This document shows, one piece after another, positions 56,154 to 64,000 of a stretch of DNA of 64,000 nt. Both the position numbers and the translations under genes were made by a program. Origin of the DNA: Liquidambar formosana (taxonomy: Eukaryota > Streptophyta > Magnoliopsida > Saxifragales > Altingiaceae); contig CM077826.1 of NCBI GenBank assembly GCA_039720395.1, positions 25,004,430 to 25,068,429 of the forward strand, read 5' to 3'. The first letter of the stretch is position 1; every line of letters begins with the position of its first letter. The notes beneath the pieces were generated by a model that ran no database searches, had not been told where the DNA came from, and saw only the letters and a program-made list of their open reading frames with translations.

Positions 56154-56484
56154 GATCTTTGGTGTATTTGATGCCATATTAGGCACATTCCCGTTTTACA
56201 TGCACCATGGCATAAAATTGCTCAAAATTTAGCCCAAAGTATAAAAGATAAAAAGCAAAGTAAATAATTACCATGACAACAACTATATATAACTACTACC
56301 CACTAGGATTCTTTATGCCCAAGGTATCACAAAATGAAATTATTGCAACACCAATTGGCTCGGATGGATGTGTGTTCTATCGTTTGGCCAAAAAAAAAAA
56401 AAAGAAGGCTCACGAAGATCCCATTATTGTATGTTATTTATTTAATCTCAAACGAAGGTTGCAAAATAACATGGCAAGCTTTAA

Positions 56485-57006
56485 TCAAGCCGCACAGCAA
56501 CAAGCTAAAGCTCCTCCAACATCCACACATTTGCCTCCATTGGGATATCCAATGTTAATGCAAGCTTGATTGCAGTCTGAGAGATCTGTACACGGCCCCT
56601 TCAAGCAGCTCGGAAATTGAGAACCATGTGCGGCTTGCTTGCCCTATCACTATAACCATAAATGTTATTAATTAGCATGAAGGAAGATAAATAATGCAAA
56701 AATATAAAAAGGCAAAATAAATAATCACCATGACAGCAACAATAACTACTACCCACTAGAATTCCTTAAGCCCAAGGTATCAGAAGATGATATTATTGCA
56801 ATAGTAATTAGCTCGGGTGGATGTGTGTTAGTGTTCGTCTCCTTTTCTAAAGTCTGACATATTTATTAAAAAAGAAAACGAAAAAAGGGCACATAAGATG
56901 AGTTGGGAGAGGAATTTAATTAATTACCCGAACTCAAGAGCAGAGTAAGGCATAAAGTTCCCATGAATGTGCGTTTAGCGAAAAAAGAAAGGTCACTTTT
57001 CGCCAT
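56485..57006 (-). pseudogene. DEFL pseudogene F (1-bp insertion frameshift)
   Basis: Exon 1 on the minus strand, 57006-56928, is intact (ATGGCGAAAAGTGACC, 26 codons, GTAATT donor). After a 278-nt intron, exon 2 (56649-56485) aligns with gene B. However, an extra A in GGGCAAGCAAGCCGC (B has GGGCAAGCAGCCGC) shifts the frame. Translation then ends early at a TAA and all cysteines are lost. A further 3-bp deletion (GGTGGAGG for GGTGGGGGAGG) is seen in the glycine stretch. The out-of-frame 8-Cys sequence is otherwise well preserved, so inactivation looks recent. No splice variant I can see repairs it. Confidence 0.83.
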
Positions 57007-57090
57007 TGTGTGAAGATCGGTGCTGTTTCCTTCCCTTTTTTTCTTGTTTTAATATGTTTGATAACACCTTAGGCTCAAAGCATGTCTACT

Positions 57091-57098
57091 TTTATATA
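57091..57098 (-). promoter_or_regulatory. TATA box of DEFL pseudogene F
   Basis: TATATAAA on the minus strand, followed by AGTAGACATGCTTTGAGCC, in the same context as gene B. The promoter is retained although the gene is frameshifted. Confidence 0.65.
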
Positions 57099-57099
57099 T

Positions 57100-58058
57100 G
57101 CCTCTTCAGTCTAGTTGGCTTTTTAATTTCCACATATTCCTAAGGATCTTGTCACTCCTATTTTCCCCTTTTGGTTATTTTTGCGGAATCTTGTCATCAA
57201 TGCTTAGGATTTTTCTCCACGATTATAACATTTCCATGTATTCTTGTGTTGTAACAGATTCAAAGTAATTATGAAGCATAACAAAACTATGGTTGATTTG
57301 GGATGGGATTTGTCTCTAAATTCAAATCTAATGTTTGGATTGGAAATCAAGGTGTTGGGTTGGGCCTTTGGGTGGGTTAGGACCCTTCACATTTTTGGGC
57401 AGAACTTCACATGTATTTCTCTATAATGGATCAGTGATTTTCTTCACTACAAGGAGTATGAAATGACTCTGCACTATTGCACTAAAGTGCACGCCCATGG
57501 GCCATGTCCCATAGATTGTAATTGGCAAAATGATTTGAGCAAAATCTGCCCATTTAAAATTTATGACAGGTGACCAATTCATCATTATTGTGGACCGTGC
57601 AGTCCAATTTTCGAACACGAGAATAGATGGAAACAATATAACTCCAGAGAAAAATCATGACAAGATCCCCAAGATAATAATTAAGAATTCTTATTGTATT
57701 AACTAGCATTAACATACCAATTCATCATTAAGGTCTGTTCGTTAGGTTAGAGGTGGGAATTACAGATTCCCAGGAATTGATAGAAACTCGACTGTTCGTT
57801 TTACTTAACTTGTGGAATTCTTATTTCTCGAGAGATCCCAATTCTCACAATTCATGGGAGATAAAAATCCCAGTCTAAGAACTAGGGAACTCACAACTTA
57901 TTCATCCTCTTTGCCTTCTCTGCAAGACAGTGTCTTGCGAATCGAGGCACGCTGATGGTGAAGTTATGACGATTGCAAGGCAAAGCTGAAATGGCTCATT
58001 TGGTTGGACATGCATTTCTAATCTTGAACTCATCTAATAATATATCTATATATATATA
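57100..58058. repeat. Minus-arm sequence with the empty hAT site
   Basis: Reverse complement of 24340-25940 minus the hAT element. The uninterrupted GGGTTAGGACCC at about 57375-57385 is the empty target of the element at 24865-25534. The frame 57636-57421 (minus) matches 24607-24867 (plus) but has no domain. No gene is supported. Confidence 0.65.
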
Positions 58059-58577
58059 TCTATCTGTATATATATATATTAAAGTAACGTTCAATAAATT
58101 TCTCACTCCTCCAAGTGGCATTGAGGTGGATATGCTCATTGATCTTCGAAGTCTCACATGCATTAAGCCACATCAGCGAATCCCTTAGATATTAGACGAT
58201 GAATTACAATCCCATAATAAGGTAGCATCAATATATTAAATGTATTGGTAATTCACATCATAATTGTTTTGTTTCCCAACGTTACATTGGCTTTCCATTG
58301 ACCTTATAATTACTTTCTTCCCAAAACGTTGGCTATCAATTTGCCAAGTGTTGCAATATATATATATTTTTTTTTGTGAATAAGTATTGCAATATATTTG
58401 ATATTCACCTCATATATTTGATATTAACCTCATATTTGCTTAATTTTCAAACCGTTACATAAGCTACCATTTATTAATATATTAATTATGTCAACTCCAC
58501 AATAGCTTTTTTCCATTTATATCATAGAATTTCATATATTTTCAATAAACACTTTCAGATGTTAGAATTATAAAATT

Positions 58578-59762
58578 GGGATAGGAATATAGGATCTAGG
58601 GATACAAAGAAAAACACAAATTTTGACACAAAACTTGAACCCTTAGATTTAAAGAGAATTAAGGGTGGAGACTAGTGTTGACATGGATGTCACTTAAGTG
58701 AATCATGATGTGGCGCTGACATGGCACAATTTCTTTTTTTTTTCTTTTAAAAAAAAAAAAAAAAAACCAAAATCATATTTCAAAACCAGATCTGTCTCTC
58801 ATTCTCGTTTCTCTCCATCACACATAAAAAACCTTCCTTAGGGTTCTATGACGATGGTGGTGGGCGACTCCGCCATCGTGTGGACAGGGATAACGACAAC
58901 GCGACGGTAAAGAGATTTGAAATTTAAGTAGCATTAATTTCATGGATCTGTATCAAATCTTTATATCTGATTTGGAGTTGGTTTTGTAGCTATATCTTTT
59001 ATCCATTGATTTCACGCGTGTGTATTTTTTGTTGTGTTTTTTCCTTTTTTCCCATAAGGGTGTGTTTTTTTTATTACATCCATGCCATAATTGATTTAAA
59101 AATTGACCATATTCTATTCGATGAAATGCCACAATGCTCTTCACACCCTTTTTAATAAACCAAGATTATATAATGGTAGCTGGGGAGATTATACAAAGAA
59201 AAAAGAAAAGAAAAAAGAAGGTGATTTGTATCAATAAAGAACAAGAAAGAAAGAAAGAAAAAAAGGGAGAGGAGAGGAAAGGGAGGGATGAGTCTCGTTG
59301 CAAACCCATTATCTTTTTGTTTTTTGTTTTTTTTTTTTTTTGTCATGAAAATAGAGAAGGTTTTTGCAATCTTTTGCATTTTTGCAAAGAAGATGGCAAA
59401 GATAAATAGGAGAGAAGAGAGTGTCACGGTGTCCATAACGACCAGACTCCACTGTCTCTGTCGTACATTACCACTGCCATCGTCATCCGATGAATTCTAG
59501 CTAGGGTTTTGTGGGTGTCAGAGAAACCTAAGAGTGAGATAGAGAACATGCTTTGAGTTTGAAATATAATGTTAGTTCTTGTTTTTCTGTTTTTTTATTT
59601 TTTATTTTTTATTTTTTAAAATTGTACCATGTCTCCACATCATCAGTCACTTAAGTGAAATCCATGTTAGCACTAATTTCTACCCTTAAATCTCTTTATA
59701 TCTATGGGTTTAAGTTCTGTGTCAAAATTTGTGTTTTTCTTTGTGTCTCTGGATCCTATCCC
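58578..59762. mobile_element. Mutator-like element with long inverted termini
   Basis: A 1185-bp element whose ends (GGGATAGGAATATAGGATCT left, complement GGGATAGGATCCAGAGACAC right) are inverted over more than 100 bp. They include CACTTAAGTGA and CCCTTARATYT-type stretches. The exact 9-bp duplication TATAAAATT is at 58569-58577 and 59763-59771. The interior has GC-richer, gene-like pieces (ACGATGGTGGTGGGCGACTC near 58850, CCACTGCCATCGTCATCCG near 59470) that may be captured host sequence. No transposase is visible. Confidence 0.83.
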
Positions 59763-59974
59763 TATAAAATTATAAGAAAAAAAAAAAGGCATGGGAAAGA
59801 AAACGTTGGCTGCCAATATGACATTCACCTCAGATTTGCTTAATTTGCTAACAGTTACACTAGCTACCATTTATTAATATATTAAATATGTTAACCTCAT
59901 AATTAATTTCTTTCCAAACATTACATTGGGTGCCATGTATATCATAGAGTTCCAATTATTTTCAATGAGTACTT

Positions 59975-61508
59975 CCATAATTCAAGTTCTTTGGAAGCGA
60001 AATTGGGCAATAATCCCTCATGGGCATGGCGGAGTTTACTTGAAGGGAGGAAGATTCTGCAAGTAGGGGTCAGATGGCGAATTGGCAATGGAAAGAGTGT
60101 GAACATTTGGAGAGATTCGTGGCTCCTAGAACCGATTTCTTTTAAAATCAAATCCAAGCCTCCTGATGGGACTCTTCTTACTTGGGTGTCAGAGTTAATG
60201 GATGTGGATAGGAAATGCTAGAATGAACAATTAGTGAGGCAATTATTGGAAGTGAACAAAGCTACCCAGGTGCTTCAAATGCCAGTGTCGTGGTTGGATA
60301 GGAGGGACAAACTGATTTGGCACTATACTTCCAACGGTAGGTACTCGGTTAAATCCAGCTATGCTACTTCTCGAATGCTTAATAGAAATGGGTGTATTTC
60401 GAGGGGGTACATTGAGGGTGAATGTAGTAGACGCAATTTTGATTAAAAATTCTGGAAATTCCTTTGGGGGATTCAAATCCCAGGGAAGTTACATCACTTT
60501 CTTTGGAAATGCACAAGAAGTTTTACTGGTGGGGGCAAGTTGGCAGTCAGAATATCGGGTTGGAGTGGACAGTGTCCCTTTTGTGGAGACGACGAGACGA
60601 TTATACACCTTTTTTTCTACTGCCAGTTTGCACGAGTTGTTTGGTATGGGAGCCAGTTCCAACTGGATAGTATCTCAATCTCTAGGCCTTCTTTCATTCA
60701 ATATGTGGAAGTGTTAATGGACAAATGGAAGGAGGAGTTGTTAGGAACAGATCTGATGTGCTTAATGGCGTTCATACTTTGGCGAATTTGGAAAGCACGC
60801 AATGACAAGAACTTCACTGGTAAAGAATGGGCTCTGTCGGAAGTGCTTTTGAAAGCGTTGGGCAATGCAACAGAGTATGGTACAGCAGTGAGTCAAGGGG
60901 TGCGATTGGGTTCTACGTCCAATGAGATTGAAAGTAGAGAGGAGCCATACGCAAAGGTGGTGCCCCCCTGCAGGGTCTCTGTTCAAAATCAATACTGATG
61001 GGGCTTGGGTGGCGAAAGATAATGTAGGGGGAGTGGGGATTGTGATCAGGAATGGTGATGGAATGTTTATTGCAGGGATGGCTAAAAAATTCCAATATAT
61101 GGGTAGTGCACAGATGGTGGAAGCATTAGCTCTTCGTGAAGGACTTCAATTTGCTTTAGATATAAGTATAAAGGGTTTAGTGGTTGAAACTGATGCAAAA
61201 GGTTTGATTGATGGCTTGAAGAATCGCCGGAATATGTCGGTAGAGGTGGAGACTATGAGTGAGGATATCAAGCACTTGGCTAGAGGAGCAAGGTGCGAGG
61301 AATTTAGCTATGCGCCTAGGAAGTGTAACCGGGCTGCAGATGCAGTGGCAAAGTTTGCCCTTAGGGTGGATGTCTATGATGTACGGATTGAAATTCCCCC
61401 TTCTTGGCTATCCCCTTTTCTAGAGGAGGATATGCCCTATTCTTTGTAACCTTCTCGAGTTTTCTTGAATAAAGTTATATTCTATCATTTGGGAAAAAAA
61501 AAAAAAAG
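59975..61508 (+). mobile_element. 5'-truncated LINE fragment of a second family
   Basis: Begins within ORF2 after the RT: SWAWRSLLEGRKIL, then RWRIGNGKSVNIWRDSWL, the zinc-binding region (FCGDDETIIHLFFYCQFARVVW) and RNase H, ending in poly(A) at about 61493-61507. Several frames are used before RNase H. It is distinct in sequence from the LINEs at 353 and 12040. No certain target duplication could be read. Confidence 0.85.
60922..61449 (+). pseudogene. LINE RNase H domain (long open frame)
   Basis: A frame of 175 codons with the RNase H pattern: INTDGAWVAKDNVGGVGIVI, then EALALREGLQFALD, VVETDAKGLIDGL and RKCNRAADAVAKFAL. These carry the catalytic D, E, D and the later A-D-x-x-A region. It is the C-terminal domain of LINE ORF2 and does not stand alone as a gene, having no promoter or start of its own. 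Confidence 0.82.
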
Positions 61509-61873
61509 AATTATGAAAAAAAATTTACCAAAGAACTATACACAATCCAAAAAAAGAAAAAGAAAAAGAAAAAAGAAGCATGTGAAAAAACACCAAAATG
61601 ATTTGGTTGATGGATATGATATTTTATAGATTATGAGTTGATTGATATTTTAACTTGATGATTTGTTTTTATTTTTGTATTTTTTTTTTCTCCCCACATA
61701 TTTCGTTTGGATGTGAGTATGCCAAACAACAAGATTTGAAGCTTTCAAGACTATGGAGTGGTAGCAAGTAAGATATGGCAATACCAATTCTTATGTCGAG
61801 GAAGGTTGGATATTTTACTCTTCTTCTGTTTACCATCATCTTTTTTTCCTTTTTCTTTTTTAATTTTATTGTT

Positions 61874-62468
61874 GGGGAAATATCCAAAAGCTCCCTCAAA
61901 TATAAAATCATATCTAAAAACCCCATTAAATATTTTTCCTGTCCATCTAATCCAAATAAAAAAGAATTATATACATTAACTCCAATTAGTTAAATTTTTG
62001 TTTACTATGGTTAAAAGAAAAAAGTGATCCGACTAAAATGCCCTTCTTTCACAATAATATGTTTAATGACAAAAATGCATATTCAAGTGAATTTTCCCTT
62101 TTGCCCCCTTTTTTCCCAAACTTGCATACTTGTTCTCCCACTCCCTCTTTTTCTTCTCCTTTCCTCCATCTATACATCATTAGAGAAGAATTAATTAATG
62201 ATAGTTAATTTTTTTTTTTCTAATTACACTAAAAATGATAAAAGTAGAAATTTAGTTAAATATGCAATTTTTTCATTAAACATATTAATGTCAAAGAAAG
62301 GTCTTTTAGTCAAATCACTCTTTTCTTTTAACGATAATAAATACAAAATTAACTGGTTGGAGTTAATAGATATGATTCCTTTTTATTTGGATTAGATGGA
62401 TAGGAAAAATATTTAATGGAATTTTTGGATATGAATATATTTTTGAGGGAGTTTTTGGATATTTCCCC
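61874..62468. mobile_element. MULE-like MITE with long inverted termini
   Basis: GGGGAAATATCCAAAAGCTC at the left and the complement of GAGTTTTTGGATATTTCCCC at the right, inverted over roughly 150 bp (for example CTAATCCAAATAAAAA versus TTTTTATTTGGATTAG). The terminal style matches the element at 16913-18415. I could not read a clear 9-bp target duplication. A phrase TATTACTATATTGGAATTGG is repeated just outside at about 62470 and 62582. Confidence 0.7.
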
Positions 62469-62863
62469 TATTACTATATTGGAATTGGGGAGAAAGAATG
62501 TATACTCAATTTTAAGTGGATTTTAAGTGGATTATTTTAGCACATTTCTAAATTGTTTATTGTTTTAAACAAATAAAATTTATTACTATATTGGAATTGG
62601 GGACACTAATTTCTGACATTGGCCATGGTATGTATAAATCTAAGTGGATTATTCCTTTCTATTGGTGTTTTCGACATAATTGTGATGAAATATAATACTT
62701 GTAAGTCATGCGAAAGCTTAATTATAAAATACTCTTAATGGATTATGAATTTGTAGGTGAGAATATTACAGTTTACAATTTTAAGATCTAAAATATATAA
62801 ATTTTTTATATTATTATTATAAAAAAAAAAAAAATCTCATGCATTGCACGGGTTGACCGCTAG

Positions 62864-63865
62864 TATATATATATATATAACACAACAGACCAGATTTCTA
62901 AATAGGTGATGACAGAAACACATTAATGGCTTCAACTCAAAGCTTGGTTCATGGTCCCGTGTCTTGAACTCAGGTTTATGTTTTCGCCAGTGATTGTGCA
63001 TAACACCCATTTTCTTCTTCTTCATCTTCTGTGGTGATACCCTAAACTCCATTAACTTTGGTTTCACATAACTTAATATATTTGAACTTTTTTTAAAAAA
63101 ATAATAATAAAATAACCAAACACAAGTACTAGATCTGACTATTTTACTTTTTGATTACATATACATATCAATTTCTTTGAAAAATCATTTTGCAAAATGA
63201 ATAACGTAAATTGTAACTCTCAAGAATTTGAAACTCTTGAGAGTTTTAATTCTAGCGAAATGAATAGAGCCTATTTTGTCATCCAATTTTGATTCATTCA
63301 TAGGCCTAGGCAATATAACTAACAACATATTGAAGTTATGCGCAAATTGGTATCTAATATCTAATCTAATCTAATATATATATATCTAATATAGTAATGT
63401 TCACACAATTTCTCTGTCCTCCGTGTGGCACCGATGTGGCAAACTTCTTTAATCTCCACACTCTTAAAAAAATTCATTTCATGTGACTTAATTTTTTTTT
63501 TTATTAAAAAAATCAGCAAAATATTAAATACATATTTACCTTTCCTAACTGTTAGATTATCACAATTAAAATTCCTTTCAATATTTGCATAATAATATAC
63601 TTTTAGAAGTTGAAACTTGAGGTATACTATTTGAATACTATATGCTTATGCTATTAATTCACAGGAGGTAGTTTATAATGTGTACATAGATCTAAACATA
63701 ATTTATTTTCCTAATGAATATGCATATACAACACATATTTTATCAATTAGGTATGCTCTTATGAAAATGTTGCTTTAGGAGATTTATTTAACAATTTTGA
63801 AAAAAAAATGATTTTGAGTAATTGTTGATGTGCAATTTGTTCTCTATAACGTTGTCTTTATACAC
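62864..63865. repeat. Distal part of the minus arm; non-coding
   Basis: Reverse complement of about 23240-24260. Contains the minus-strand counterpart (about 63067-62880) of the 24065 frame. A TCTAATATAGTAATGTTC segment at about 63389 resembles the start of the Helitron at 58059 and may be another Helitron 5' end. No gene is supported. Confidence 0.5.
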
Positions 63866-64000
63866 TAGGGTTGCAACTTGGATGGGTTGAACCCACCCAA
63901 CCCGAACCCAACCCAATCAGAGGACAAGCTTGGGCAATAGTTTTCCATACATTGGGTTGGGATTGGGTTGGAAAATCCCCACCTAATTTCAATTTGGGTT
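63866..64000. mobile_element. Start of a hAT-like MITE running off the window
   Basis: TAGGGTTGCAACTTGGATGG followed by ACCCACCCAACCCGAACCC repeats resembles the termini and subterminal composition of the hAT element at 24865-25534. The right end and target duplication lie outside the window. Confidence 0.45.

Larger units (their letters stand above)
58059..62863 (+). mobile_element. Helitron inserted in a TA microsatellite, with nested elements
   Basis: The 3' end reads GCATTGCACGGGTTGACCG then CTAG, followed by T. The imperfect hairpin TGCATTGCA and CTAG terminus are Helitron-like. The 5' end is TC within TATATATC|TATCTGTATATA (58059, or 58045), followed by ATTAAAGTAACGTTC. TA repeats flank both sides, and the plus arm at 24251 is uninterrupted. 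Inside are a MULE, a LINE fragment, a MITE and an internal duplication (58290-58560 similar to 59800-59975). No Rep/helicase is seen. Confidence 0.62.
54870..63855 (-). repeat. Minus arm of the large inverted duplication (partner 23240-27450)
   Basis: Reverse-complement copy of the plus arm, containing DEFL pseudogene F in place of gene B. It is enlarged by a Helitron (58059-62863) and a SINE (55986-56153), but lacks the hAT element found at 24865-25534 in the plus arm. Homology ends near 63855, close to the start of another hAT-like end. Confidence 0.83.

Noticed and set aside
59134..59500. Several overlapping Lys/Phe-rich frames near 59.1-59.5 kb
   Set aside because: Low-complexity GAAA/TTTC tracts inside the MULE. 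Both strands give frames of similar length, and there is no domain.

Overview
This window looks like AT-rich intergenic DNA from a dicot-type flowering-plant nuclear genome. The evidence is plant-type LINEs, Ty3/Gypsy and Ty1/Copia elements primed by initiator tRNA-Met, Helitrons, MULE, hAT and PIF/Harbinger MITEs, and small two-exon secreted cysteine-rich peptide genes. The species cannot be named from sequence alone. No bacterial features, CRISPR arrays, rRNA or canonical tRNA genes were seen.

Layout. (1) 1-15.2 kb: a full-length but decayed LINE (353-11986, 12-bp target duplication) whose endonuclease domain is split by a 5.7-kb Gypsy element (2338-8086, identical-length LTRs, 5-bp TSD). 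A second, 5'-truncated LINE of the same type follows (about 12.04-15.17 kb). (2) 15.2-20.2 kb: MITEs, a MULE-like element and a non-autonomous Helitron (18453-20176) that may carry captured exons. (3) 20.9-39.7 kb: an array of defensin-like (DEFL) genes, here called A to E. Each has a 22-26-codon signal-peptide exon, a phase-1 intron, and an exon with 8 cysteines ending in CCC. A, B, C and D are intact. E has a nonsense codon and a hAT MITE inserted exactly at its splice donor. (4) 39.8-52.3 kb: a minus-strand Copia element interrupted by two solo-LTR-like insertions and a PIF/Harbinger-type element with a MYB/SANT-like gene. (5) 52.3-64 kb: the continuation of the E block, a Pack-MULE-like element, a second gene ghost, and an inverted copy of the 23.2-27.5 kb region. 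That copy carries the frameshifted paralogue F (minus strand) and is itself split by a Helitron containing a MULE, a LINE fragment and a MITE.

How it fits together. The only host genes I can support are the DEFL peptides. They sit on repeated modules: a conserved promoter with TATATAAG, exon 1, a short intron, exon 2 and a 3' UTR. These modules were multiplied by direct tandem duplication (C block 30.66-32.56 kb corresponds to the E block 38.4-54.8 kb once insertions are removed) and by inverted duplication (B versus F). Paralogous blocks supply empty sites that confirm many of the transposon insertions. The locus shows gene birth and death driven by segmental duplication and transposons: live genes, two pseudogenes and two ghosts that keep promoter and 3' UTR but no coding exons. 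A hAT-type MITE at 24865-25534 has also captured the 3' coding end of a histone H1-like gene.
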